From contig SFIE01000017.1 in NCBI GenBank assembly GCA_004555405.1, positions 1 through 34,853 of the forward strand: a stretch of 34,853 nucleotides of DNA, in the 5' to 3' direction. This document shows positions 15,226-22,755 of this stretch, in pieces (position 1 is the first letter of the stretch; the number at the start of each line of letters is the position of its first letter). The stretch comes from Subdoligranulum sp. GTDB taxonomy: Bacteria; Bacillota; Clostridia; Oscillospirales; Ruminococcaceae. The notes under the pieces were generated by a model, which saw nothing but the letters and a program-made list of their open reading frames with translations, had not been told where the DNA came from and searched no databases. A program made the position numbers and the translations under genes.

Positions 15226-16206
15226 ATGGCTATGAATGAAATTCCCGTATATCTGTTTGTGGGCTTTCTGGAAAGCGGCAAAACCAGGTTTATTCAGGAA
15301 ACCATGGAAGACCCGCAGTTTGATTCGGGCGATAAAACCCTTTTGCTGGTGTGCGAGGAGGGCGAGGAGGAATACGCGCCCGAAAAGTTCGGCTTTCCCG
15401 GCGTAACGGTGGAATACATCACCGACAAAGAGCAGCTGAACCCCCAAAACCTGCAGAACATGGCGCAGAAAAGCGAATGCGGCCGCGTGATCATTGAATA
15501 CAACGGTATGTGGCTGATGAACGATCTGGCCGAGGCGCTGCCCGCCAACTGGCTGGTGTATCAGTGCATTGCCACGGCCGACGGCACCACCATTAAAACC
15601 TATGCCAACGACAATGCCATGCGCAGCCTGATCTTGGATAAGCTGGCGCGCAGCGAGCTGCTGGTGGTGAACCGTGCCGAAAAGGTGGATGACCCCGAAA
15701 GCGCCCAGATGATCCACAAGCTGGTGCGCCAGGCCAGCCGCCGCTGCGATATCGCCTATGAATATGCCGACGGCAGCGTGCGGTATGACGATATCCCCGA
15801 TCCGCTGCCCTTTAAGCTGGATGCCCCGGTGATCGAGATCCCCGAAGAATTTTTCGGCATCTGGTATATGGACTGCATGGACGAGCCGGAAAAATATAAC
15901 GGAAAAACCGTGAAGTTTTTGGCACAGGTTTGCCAAACGAACCGTGCCGGAAAAGACTGCTTTGTGCCGGGCCGCTTTGCCATGACCTGCTGCGTGCAGG
16001 ACATTCAGTTTGTGGGCTTCCCCTGCAAATACACCGGCTATGCCAAGCTGAAGCAGCGTGACTGGATCACCGTGACCGCCAAGGTGAACCTGAAGTTCCA
16101 CCCCATTTACAAGGGCCAAACGCAGGACAGTGTGGGCCCGGTGCTCACCGCGCTGGATGTGCAGCCCGCCGAGCCTGCCGCCGAGGATGTGGTGAACTTC
16201 TCGTAA
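15226..16206 (+). CDS. Divergent CobW-like GTPase fused to YcgQ/DUF1980-like domain
   Basis: The 326-residue product has an N-terminal P-loop VGFLESGKTRFI (~11-22) like CobW GTPases, and conserved spacing to VVNRAEKVDD (~144-153), the probable base-recognition loop. The GCxCC metal motif of its neighbour is missing. The last ~115 residues (from ~210) carry EKYNGKTVKFLAQV, PGRFAMTCCVQDIQFVGFPC and a strand-rich end, which resemble the C-terminal domain of YcgQ (DUF1980/TIGR03943), a family linked to zinc handling with YcgR permeases. The fusion of these two parts is unusual. It starts 28 nt after the first GTPase gene; its ribosome site AAGGA is rather far (~12 nt). I infer a role in metal transfer, with moderate confidence. 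Confidence 0.78.
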   Translation: MAMNEIPVYLFVGFLESGKTRFIQETMEDPQFDSGDKTLLLVCEEGEEEYAPEKFGFPGVTVEYITDKEQLNPQNLQNMAQKSECGRVIIEYNGMWLMNDLAEALPANWLVYQCIATADGTTIKTYANDNAMRSLILDKLARSELLVVNRAEKVDDPESAQMIHKLVRQASRRCDIAYEYADGSVRYDDIPDPLPFKLDAPVIEIPEEFFGIWYMDCMDEPEKYNGKTVKFLAQVCQTNRAGKDCFVPGRFAMTCCVQDIQFVGFPCKYTGYAKLKQRDWITVTAKVNLKFHPIYKGQTQDSVGPVLTALDVQPAEPAAEDVVNFS

Positions 16207-16244
16207 CCGCCTGTTCCCTTTGATTTTGCAAGGAGAAAACGACT

Positions 16245-16535
16245 ATGGGTATGATTCGCAGAATTTTAAATATCGGTGTAGGGCTGGCAGCCGGGGCGCT
16301 TGCCTATAAGCTGCTGGGAGATTACAACAAAAACCAGATGGTAGAGGCCGAGTTTACCGTGATGGATCCGCCCGAAACACATGGGCCGGAGCAAGCCGGC
16401 TCTGCCGCAGGCGAAACCGTGCCTTTGGGCGGGGAAACGCCGCTGCAGCGCGATGAAAATGGCCATGTGGACCCGGCCACCATCGCAGACCCCAACGATT
16501 TTCAGGATTGGGACGATATGGGCTGCCGCGGATAA
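16245..16535 (+). CDS. Small membrane-anchored acidic protein, unknown function
   Basis: This 96-residue protein has a positively charged start (MGMIRRILN) and one hydrophobic segment (IGVGLAAGALAYKLLG, ~10-25), then an acidic, Pro/Gly-rich tail ending in NDFQDWDDMGCRG. AAGGAG lies 9 nt before the ATG. I do not recognise a family. It lies 38 nt after the GTPase-DUF1980 gene and before a terminator, so it is probably the last gene of that operon. The many acidic residues and one Cys could bind metal, but nothing proves it. Confidence 0.6.
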   Translation: MGMIRRILNIGVGLAAGALAYKLLGDYNKNQMVEAEFTVMDPPETHGPEQAGSAAGETVPLGGETPLQRDENGHVDPATIADPNDFQDWDDMGCRG

Positions 16536-16575
16536 GGCATCGCCCTGATACACAAAATTCTTATTTTCAGGCAAC

Positions 16576-16620
16576 AAGAGGCACTGTGTTCGATTTTGAA
16601 CACGGTGCCTCTTATTTTGT
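16576..16620 (+). terminator. Terminator after the GTPase cluster
   Basis: Arms of 16 nt (16576-16591 and 16598-16613, one G-T pair) form a long hairpin around GATTTT and are followed by ATTTTGTTT. It separates the metal-handling genes from the histidine operon. Confidence 0.88.
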
Positions 16621-16691
16621 TTATGGCTTTCTCTGGCGGCTTTTTGTATATATCTGCTAAAAAGTTTTTTAGAAAAAACAGAAATTCGTTG

Positions 16692-16729
16692 CTTTATTAC
16701 TTTACAGTGATAACATAATAAAGTATAAT
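16692..16729 (+). promoter_or_regulatory. Histidine operon promoter with candidate operator
   Basis: TTTACA (16701-16706) and TATAAT (16724-16729) are 17 nt apart, an excellent sigma-A promoter. CTTTATTA (16692-16699) and TAATAAAG (16716-16723) form a perfect 8-bp inverted repeat whose arms flank the -35 and touch the -10, so a dimeric repressor bound there would block polymerase. The regulator is not in the window. No T-box or His-codon leader peptide is seen in the ~115-nt leader. Confidence 0.75.
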
Positions 16730-16753
16730 ACAAAACATAGAGGGATAGTAAGA

Positions 16754-16867
16754 ATGGCCCGGCCGCAAGGTGCGCCGCGCTTTGCGGCCGGGTATTCCGG
16801 AAAAAAGAAGCTTTGCGCACGGCAGCGTGCCGATTGGGAAAGAGGATTTTTATGGAACTGGATCTGA
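16754..16867 (+). CDS. Short upstream ORF overlapping hisZG start (putative)
   Basis: ATG 16754 is preceded by AGAGGGAT at good distance and opens a 37-codon frame, beginning MARPQGAPRF and ending in WNWI, that stops at 16867, 16 nt inside hisZG in another frame. It has no His run, so it is not a classical attenuator peptide. A strong hairpin (16758-16768 with 16782-16792) lies inside it. If translated, ribosomes would melt this hairpin and end next to the hisZG start, coupling the two. It may also be a chance frame. Confidence 0.3.
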   Translation: MARPQGAPRFAAGYSGKKKLCARQRADWERGFLWNWI

Positions 16868-18429
16868 GCTGTTTTCGCCCGGCCGAGCGTGCCCAGCTGG
16901 AGCTGCGGGCCGTATACGAAAAGGCGGGCTATCACAAATATCACATGGGCGGGTTTGAAGAGTACAGCCTGTATCAGGAAAACCGGGGCTTTTTGAGCAG
17001 CGATCAGGTGATCACCTTCACCGATCTGGATGGCCGTCTGCTGGCCATGAAGCCGGATGTAACGCTGGGGATCGCCAAAAATGCCCAGCCTGCGCCGGGG
17101 GAGTGCAAAAAATATTATTATGTGGAAAAGGTGTACCGCCCCAGCCGGGAAAGCCGCACATTCAAAGAGATCAACCAGATGGGCCTGGAATGCATCGGCG
17201 CAGTGGATGACGGCGTGACGGCACAGGTGGTGCAGCTGGCCGTGCAAAGCCTTGCGGCAGCCGGTGTGCCCTATGTGCTGGAAATCGGCCACATGGGCTT
17301 TATCAAGGGCCTTTTGGATGCCGTGGATGCACCGCGGGCCTGCCGCGCGCAGCTGCTGGGCTTTTTGCAGAGCAAAAACGCCCACGAACTGCAGCAGGCG
17401 GCCCTGCAGGCGGGCATCAGCGCCTGGGGCGCACAGGCACTGTGCGGCCTGCTGGAATTGAACGGCCCGCTGGATAATACCCTTTGCCGTGCCCGGGAAA
17501 TGGTGAAAAGCGAGGGAATGAGCGCCGCGCTGGACGAGGTGAGCGCCCTGCAGAAGGTGCTGGGCGGCGCAGGCAGCGGCCTCCGGCTGGACCTGAGCCT
17601 TGGCGGAGAAATGGAATATTACAACGGCCTTGTGTTCAACGGTTATCTGCAGGGGCTGCCCCGAGCCGTGGTGCGCGGCGGAAGATACGACCTTTTGGCG
17701 CGGCGCTTTACCCCCGGGGCCGGGGCCATTGGCTTTGCCGTGTATCTGGACGAACTGGAGCGGCTGCAGGCGGCCCGCGGAGTACCGCAAACCGGCGAAA
17801 AAACCATGCTGAATGTGGCGCTGCCCAAGGGGCGGCTGGGGGATAAGGTGTACGGGCTTTTGGCCGGGGCAGGCTATGGCTGTGCCGAAAATTACAACGA
17901 AACGCGCAAGCTGGTGGTGGAAAACCCCGAGGCAGGCATTCGCTATTTTCTGGTAAAGCCCAGCGATGTGGCCATTTATGTGGAGCATGGCGCGGCGGAT
18001 ATCGGCATTGTGGGCAAGGATATTCTGGCCGAAAGCGGCGCCGATGTGTATGAGCTGCTGGACACCGGGCTGGGCCGCTGCCGTATGTGCGTGGCAGGGC
18101 CGGAAAATTTTATCGAGGATGAAAGCCGCAGCCTGCGCGTGGCCACCAAGTTCGTAAATATTGCCAAGCGCTATTACGCCGGGCAGGGGCGGGATATCGA
18201 TATCATCCGGCTGAACGGCTCCATCGAGCTGGCGCCGATCCTGGGGCTTTCGGATGTGATCGTGGACATTGTGGAAACCGGCACCACCCTGCGGGAAAAC
18301 GAGCTGACGGTGCTGAAGGAGTTTATGCCCATCAGCGCACGGTGCATTGCCAACAAGGCCAGCAGCAAGTTTAAGGAAAAAGAACTGCAAACCCTTTTGC
18401 AGAAACTGAGAGAGGCCGTGACAAAATGA
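16852..18429 (+). CDS. hisZG: Fused ATP phosphoribosyltransferase: HisZ regulatory + HisG catalytic
   Basis: This 525-residue protein catalyses the first step of histidine synthesis, ATP + PRPP to phosphoribosyl-ATP. Residues 1 to ~305 are HisZ, the HisRS-like regulatory subunit: motif 2-like YYVEKVYRP and RTFKEINQMGLECIG, and GLVFNGYLQG with VVRGGRYDLL near the end. After a short linker (PQTGEK) the short-form HisG starts at residue ~319 (MLNVALPKGRL) with GAADIGIVGKDIL and the PRPP loop DIVETGTTLREN. The internal Met codon (17806) has no ribosome site before it, and the frame is open throughout, so a single chain is made. In most organisms hisZ and hisG are separate genes. ATG 16852 has AAAGAGGA upstream. 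The stop overlaps hisD as ATGA. Confidence 0.93.
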   Translation: MELDLSCFRPAERAQLELRAVYEKAGYHKYHMGGFEEYSLYQENRGFLSSDQVITFTDLDGRLLAMKPDVTLGIAKNAQPAPGECKKYYYVEKVYRPSRESRTFKEINQMGLECIGAVDDGVTAQVVQLAVQSLAAAGVPYVLEIGHMGFIKGLLDAVDAPRACRAQLLGFLQSKNAHELQQAALQAGISAWGAQALCGLLELNGPLDNTLCRAREMVKSEGMSAALDEVSALQKVLGGAGSGLRLDLSLGGEMEYYNGLVFNGYLQGLPRAVVRGGRYDLLARRFTPGAGAIGFAVYLDELERLQAARGVPQTGEKTMLNVALPKGRLGDKVYGLLAGAGYGCAENYNETRKLVVENPEAGIRYFLVKPSDVAIYVEHGAADIGIVGKDILAESGADVYELLDTGLGRCRMCVAGPENFIEDESRSLRVATKFVNIAKRYYAGQGRDIDIIRLNGSIELAPILGLSDVIVDIVETGTTLRENELTVLKEFMPISARCIANKASSKFKEKELQTLLQKLREAVTK

Positions 18430-19736
18430 TCAGAATCTATAATTTTGATACCATTCGCCCCAACGAAATTCTGAACCGCGATATCCGCGCCGAAAAAAAT
18501 GTGGAGGATATCGTGGACGGCATTATTGCCGATGTGCGCAGCCGGGGCGATGCGGCACTGAAAGAGTATGCCGAAAAGTTTGACGGTGCAAAGCTGGAAA
18601 GCCTGCGGGTGAGCCGACAGGAGATCGACGAAGCCTTTGCACAGGCCGATCCGGAATTTGTGCAAACGCTGCGCATGGCTGCGGCCAACATTGAAAAATT
18701 TCACTCTAAGCAGGTGCACAAGGATTTTACGATCACGGATACGCCTGGCGTGGTGCTGGGGCAAAAGTATACCCCCATTGAAAAGGCCGGTGTGTATGTG
18801 CCGGGCGGCACGGCCGCCTATCCCAGCACGGTGCTGATGGATGTGATCCCGGCAAAGGTGGCGGGGGTAGGCGAGATCGTAATGACCACCCCGGCGGGCA
18901 AAAACGGCAGGGTGAACCCCGTGATCCTGATCGCAGCAGCCGTGGCAGGGGTGGATACCATCATCAAATCAGGCGGCGCACAGGCCGTTGCGGCCCTGGC
19001 CTACGGCACCCAAAGCGTGCCCGCTGTGGATAAGATCGTGGGCCCGGGCAATATTTTTGTGGCCACGGCCAAGCGCAAGGTGTTCGGCAAGGTGGGCATT
19101 GATATGATCGCAGGCCCCAGCGAAATTCTGGTGCTGGCCGACGGCACCTGTGACCCTGCGTGGGTGGCGGCCGATCTTTTGAGCCAGGCCGAGCACGATG
19201 TGCTGGCAAGCCCCGTGCTGGTAACGGACAGCGAAGCGCTGGCAAAGGCCGTGCAGGCCGAGCTGGAGGTGCAGATCCCGCAGCTGCCGCGCAAGGAAAT
19301 TGCGCGGGAAAGCGTGGACACCAACGGCAAGATCATTGTGTGCAGCGATCTGGGCAAGGCGGTGCAGGCCGTGAACATCATAGCCCCCGAGCATTTGGAG
19401 GTGTGTGTGGACGAGCCGTTCGGCCTGCTTTCCGAAATCAAAAATGCAGGCAGCATCTTTTTGGGCAAAAATGTGCCGGAGGCGCTGGGCGATTATTTCG
19501 CAGGCCCCAACCACACGCTGCCCACCAGCGGCACGGCACGCTTCAGCAGCCCGCTGAGCGTGGACGACTTTGTGAAAAAGAGCAGCTTTATTTATTACAC
19601 CCGGGAGGCGCTGGGGCAGGTGCAGGCCCGCATTGCCGATTTTGCCGAGCGGGAGGGCCTGCACGCCCACGCCAAAAGCGTGACCATTCGCTATAAAGCC
19701 GAGAAAATGCCAGAGAAAGAGGGCGAACCGTTATGA
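18426..19736 (+). CDS. hisD: Histidinol dehydrogenase
   Basis: This 436-residue zinc enzyme performs the last two oxidations, histidinol to histidine, with NAD. Conserved parts are the EKAGVYVPGGTAAYPSTVLM segment, IIKSGGAQAVAALAYGT, VDKIVGPGNIFVATAKRKVFG, IDMIAGPSEILVLAD with SQAEHD, and GPNHTLPTSGTARFSSPLSVDDFVKK with the zinc and catalytic His residues. Length is normal. The gene overlaps its neighbours on both sides by 4 nt (ATGA). Confidence 0.97.
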   Translation: MIRIYNFDTIRPNEILNRDIRAEKNVEDIVDGIIADVRSRGDAALKEYAEKFDGAKLESLRVSRQEIDEAFAQADPEFVQTLRMAAANIEKFHSKQVHKDFTITDTPGVVLGQKYTPIEKAGVYVPGGTAAYPSTVLMDVIPAKVAGVGEIVMTTPAGKNGRVNPVILIAAAVAGVDTIIKSGGAQAVAALAYGTQSVPAVDKIVGPGNIFVATAKRKVFGKVGIDMIAGPSEILVLADGTCDPAWVAADLLSQAEHDVLASPVLVTDSEALAKAVQAELEVQIPQLPRKEIARESVDTNGKIIVCSDLGKAVQAVNIIAPEHLEVCVDEPFGLLSEIKNAGSIFLGKNVPEALGDYFAGPNHTLPTSGTARFSSPLSVDDFVKKSSFIYYTREALGQVQARIADFAEREGLHAHAKSVTIRYKAEKMPEKEGEPL

Positions 19737-20821
19737 GTGAATTCTTTACCCCGAGCCTGAGCGCGCTGGAGCCCTATACCCCCGGCGAGCAGCCCCAGGA
19801 AAAAACATATATCAAGCTGAACACCAACGAAAGCCCGTTTGCGCCCAGCCCGCGGGTGCTGGAAGCCGTGAACCGCGCCGAAGTGGAAAACCTGCGCCTG
19901 TACAGCGACCCGGCATCGGCTGCGCTGTGCAGAGCCATTGCGGACCGTTTCGGCCTTGCACCCGAAAATGTGGTTTGCGGCAACGGCAGCGACGAGCTGC
20001 TCAGCTTTGCCATTCGTGCTTTCTGTGACGCCGGCCGTGCGCTGGCCTGCCCGGATATCACCTATGGGTTTTACAAGGTGTGGTGTCGGCTTTGGGGCGT
20101 GGAAAACCATGTGATCCCGCTGAAGGAGGATTTTTCGCTGGATGCCGCCGACTATGAGGCGCTGGGCGAAACCATTCTGATTGCCAACCCCAACGCCCCC
20201 ACGGGCAGGGCGCTGCCGCGGGCGCAGATCGAAAGGCTTTTGCAGACGAACCCCAACAGCGTGGTGATCGTTGACGAAGCGTATGTGGATTTCGGCGGCG
20301 AAAGCTGTGTGCCGCTGATCCAAAGCTATCCGAACCTGCTGGTGGTGCAAACCTGCTCCAAAAGCCGAAGCCTTGCGGGCGCGCGCCTTGGCTTTGCGCT
20401 GGGGCAAAAGGCGCTGATCGAGGATCTGAACCGCATTCGCTGCAGCTTTAACCCCTATAACATCAACCGCCTTACCGCTGCCGCGGGCATTGCCGCCATG
20501 CAGGACGAAGCGTATCTGGAAAAATGCACGGCGGCCATCGTGCAAAGCCGCGCATGGACGACTGCCCAGCTGCGGGCACTGGGCTTTGCCGTGCAGGACA
20601 GCCTTGCAAACTTTGTGTTTGCCCGCTGCCCGGCCATGCCCGGCGGGCAGCTGTATGCCCAGCTGAAAAAAGCGGGCATTCTGGTGCGCCATTTTGATGC
20701 GCCGCGCACGGCAGACTGGCTGCGCATTACCATCGGCAGCCAGAGCGAGATGGAAAGCCTGATCGAAGCCGTAAAACGCATTATCGGAAAGGAGCAACGC
20801 CCATGCGCACAGCCACTATAG
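19733..20821 (+). CDS. hisC: Histidinol-phosphate aminotransferase
   Basis: This 362-residue PLP enzyme transfers an amino group from glutamate to imidazole acetol phosphate. It shows the fold-type I marks: KLNTNESPFAPSP near the start, CGNGSDELL, NPNAPTGRALP, VDEAYVDFGGES with the PLP Asp, and the Schiff-base Lys K210 in QTCSKSRSLAGARLGFALG. It overlaps hisD by 4 nt and hisB by 19 nt, so the hisB ribosome site (AAAGGAG) lies within its end. Confidence 0.96.
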   Translation: MSEFFTPSLSALEPYTPGEQPQEKTYIKLNTNESPFAPSPRVLEAVNRAEVENLRLYSDPASAALCRAIADRFGLAPENVVCGNGSDELLSFAIRAFCDAGRALACPDITYGFYKVWCRLWGVENHVIPLKEDFSLDAADYEALGETILIANPNAPTGRALPRAQIERLLQTNPNSVVIVDEAYVDFGGESCVPLIQSYPNLLVVQTCSKSRSLAGARLGFALGQKALIEDLNRIRCSFNPYNINRLTAAAGIAAMQDEAYLEKCTAAIVQSRAWTTAQLRALGFAVQDSLANFVFARCPAMPGGQLYAQLKKAGILVRHFDAPRTADWLRITIGSQSEMESLIEAVKRIIGKEQRPCAQPL

Positions 20822-21396
20822 AGCGAAACACCGCAGAAACCCAAATCAAACTCTGGATCGATCTTGACGGCACCGGCCAATACGAGGTATGCACGGGCTG
20901 CGGCTTTTTGGACCATATGCTGAACCTGTTTGCCCGGCATGGCCGCTTTGATCTGCGGGCAGAGTGCCGGGGCGATACGCAGGTGGACTATCACCACACG
21001 GTGGAGGATATGGGCATTGCGCTGGGCCGGGCCTTTGCCGCTGCGCTGGGGGATATGCGGGGCATCACCCGCTATGGCAGCATGATATTGCCCATGGACG
21101 AAGTGCTGATGATCTGCGCCGTGGATCTTTCGGGGCGCAGCGCACTGGGCTATCAGGTGCAGCTGCCCAGCGCCCGGGTGGGGGATTTTGATACCGAACT
21201 GGCCAAGGAATTCTGGCTCGGCTTTGTGCGCAGCTGCCCGTGCAGCCTGCATTTTCAGCAGATGGCCGGGGAAAACACGCATCATATTCTGGAAGCCTGT
21301 TTTAAGGGCATGGGCCGCGCGCTGGCGCAGGCGGTGCGCATAGACGAAGCCCACAAAAACGAGGTGCCCAGCACCAAAGGAGTGCTTGTAGAATGA
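20803..21396 (+). CDS. hisB: Imidazoleglycerol-phosphate dehydratase
   Basis: This 197-residue enzyme dehydrates imidazole glycerol phosphate. It is the monofunctional form; the phosphatase half of enterobacterial HisB is absent, which fits the separate PHP phosphatase at the end of the operon. Both metal-binding His motifs are present: GFLDHMLNLFARHG and DYHHTVEDMGIALG in the first half, and ENTHHILEACFKGMGRAL in the second. It overlaps hisH by 4 nt. Confidence 0.97.
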   Translation: MRTATIERNTAETQIKLWIDLDGTGQYEVCTGCGFLDHMLNLFARHGRFDLRAECRGDTQVDYHHTVEDMGIALGRAFAAALGDMRGITRYGSMILPMDEVLMICAVDLSGRSALGYQVQLPSARVGDFDTELAKEFWLGFVRSCPCSLHFQQMAGENTHHILEACFKGMGRALAQAVRIDEAHKNEVPSTKGVLVE

Positions 21397-22004
21397 TCGC
21401 AGTCATTGATTACGGCGTGGGAAACCTGTTCAGCCTTTCTTCCGCTTTGCGGTATCTGGGGCTGGAAAGCAGAATCACCCGGGATGCCAAAGAGATCGAA
21501 AAAGCCGACCGGGTGATCCTGCCCGGCGTGGGGGCGTTCGGCGATGCCATGCAAAAGCTGCAAAGCACAGGGTTGGTGCCGGTGCTCCGCGCCGAGGCGC
21601 AGAAAAAGCCGCTGCTGGGCATTTGCCTGGGAATGCAGCTGCTGTTTGACAAAAGCTATGAATACGGCGAGCACAAGGGCCTTGGGTTGATCGGCGGCGA
21701 GGTGGTGCCGCTGGGGCCCTATCTGGCCGACCCTGCGCTGAAGGTGCCGCACATGGGCTGGAACGCCCTGCATTTATGCCGGCCGCAGGAGCCGCTGTTC
21801 CGCTATATCAGCGAGGGCGAGTGCGTGTATTATGTGCACAGCTTTTATGCCAGAAACTGCCGGGAAAGCACGCTGGCCACCAGCGAATACGGCATAGCGG
21901 TAACGGGCGCGGTGAAAAACGGCCTTGTGTACGGCACGCAGTTTCACCCGGAAAAAAGCGGGGAAACCGGGCTGCGGCTGCTGAAAGCGTTTGCAGAAAT
22001 GTGA
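21393..22004 (+). CDS. hisH: Imidazole glycerol phosphate synthase, glutaminase subunit
   Basis: This 203-residue class I glutamine amidotransferase releases ammonia from glutamine for HisF. The triad is visible: C78 in LLGICLGMQLLF, H185 and E187 in TQFHPEKSG. The oxyanion-loop PGVGAFGDAM (~44-53) is intact. It starts in the ATGA overlap with hisB and is followed by hisA, so subunits HisH and HisF are separated by one gene. Confidence 0.97.
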   Translation: MIAVIDYGVGNLFSLSSALRYLGLESRITRDAKEIEKADRVILPGVGAFGDAMQKLQSTGLVPVLRAEAQKKPLLGICLGMQLLFDKSYEYGEHKGLGLIGGEVVPLGPYLADPALKVPHMGWNALHLCRPQEPLFRYISEGECVYYVHSFYARNCRESTLATSEYGIAVTGAVKNGLVYGTQFHPEKSGETGLRLLKAFAEM

Positions 22005-22017
22005 GGGGGAAACCAAT

Positions 22018-22755
22018 ATGCAGATCTATCCCGCCATCGACCTGCGGGGCGGCCAAGTGGTGCGGCTGTATCAGGGCGATTACGAAAAAATGACCGTGTA
22101 CGGAAACGACCCCGCCCGCCAGGCGGCAGCCTTTGCCGCGCAGGGGGCTGAATATCTTCATGTTGTGGATCTGGACGGCGCTAAAGATGGCACGCTTGCC
22201 AACTTTGCGTCCATTCAAAGCATTGCCCGGCAAAGCGGGCTGTATATCGAGGTGGGCGGCGGCATTCGCACCGAGGAGCGCATTGAAGCCTATCTTGCGC
22301 TGGGGGTGGGGCGCTGCATTCTGGGCACTGCCGCCGTGCAGGATTTTGCATTCACCGAAAGAATGGCCAAGCGCTACGGGGATAAGATCGCTGTGGGGGT
22401 GGATGCCAAAAACGGCTATGTGGCCATCCACGGCTGGAAAGAAGTGAGCAGCGAAAAGGGCGTGGACTTTTGCAAACGCCTGTACGATGCGGGCGTTGAG
22501 AGCATCATTTACACGGATATTGCGTGTGACGGCGCGATGCAGGGCACAAACCTTGCCGTATACCGGCAGCTGCGCGGGATCGCCGGGTTAAAGATCACGG
22601 CCAGCGGCGGCATCTGCAGCATAGAGGAACTGCAAAGCCTGAACGGGATGGGCATTGATGCAGCCATTCTGGGCAAAAGCCTGTACACCGGCGCCATCGA
22701 TCTTGCCGCAGCGGTGCAGGCCGTGCAGCATGAAGCAAAGGGGGAAAGAAAATGA
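22018..22755 (+). CDS. hisA: ProFAR isomerase (phosphoribosylformimino-AICAR-P isomerase)
   Basis: This 245-residue TIM-barrel enzyme opens the ribose ring of ProFAR to give PRFAR. The catalytic acid D8 in IYPAIDLRGGQVVRL, the phosphate-binding loops EVGGGIRTEE and ASGGICSIEEL, and YTDIACDGAMQGTN with the second catalytic Asp are present. ATG 22018 is chosen because AGGGGG (22004-22009) lies 8 nt upstream; a longer frame from 21991 would overlap hisH without need. It overlaps hisF by 4 nt. Confidence 0.97.
   Translation: MQIYPAIDLRGGQVVRLYQGDYEKMTVYGNDPARQAAAFAAQGAEYLHVVDLDGAKDGTLANFASIQSIARQSGLYIEVGGGIRTEERIEAYLALGVGRCILGTAAVQDFAFTERMAKRYGDKIAVGVDAKNGYVAIHGWKEVSSEKGVDFCKRLYDAGVESIIYTDIACDGAMQGTNLAVYRQLRGIAGLKITASGGICSIEELQSLNGMGIDAAILGKSLYTGAIDLAAAVQAVQHEAKGERK

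Noticed and set aside
13719..15281. Minus-strand frame rich in Val and Met opposite the His-rich GTPase gene
   Set aside because: The hydrophobic runs are only the antisense of His and Asp codons, not membrane helices of a real protein.
16730..16851. T-box or His-codon attenuator for the histidine operon
   Set aside because: The leader is only ~115 nt, has no T-box sequence and no run of His codons.
17765..17806. Separate hisG gene starting at the internal Met
   Set aside because: No ribosome site is present before ATG 17806, and the frame is continuous with hisZ, so a fused chain is the simpler reading.
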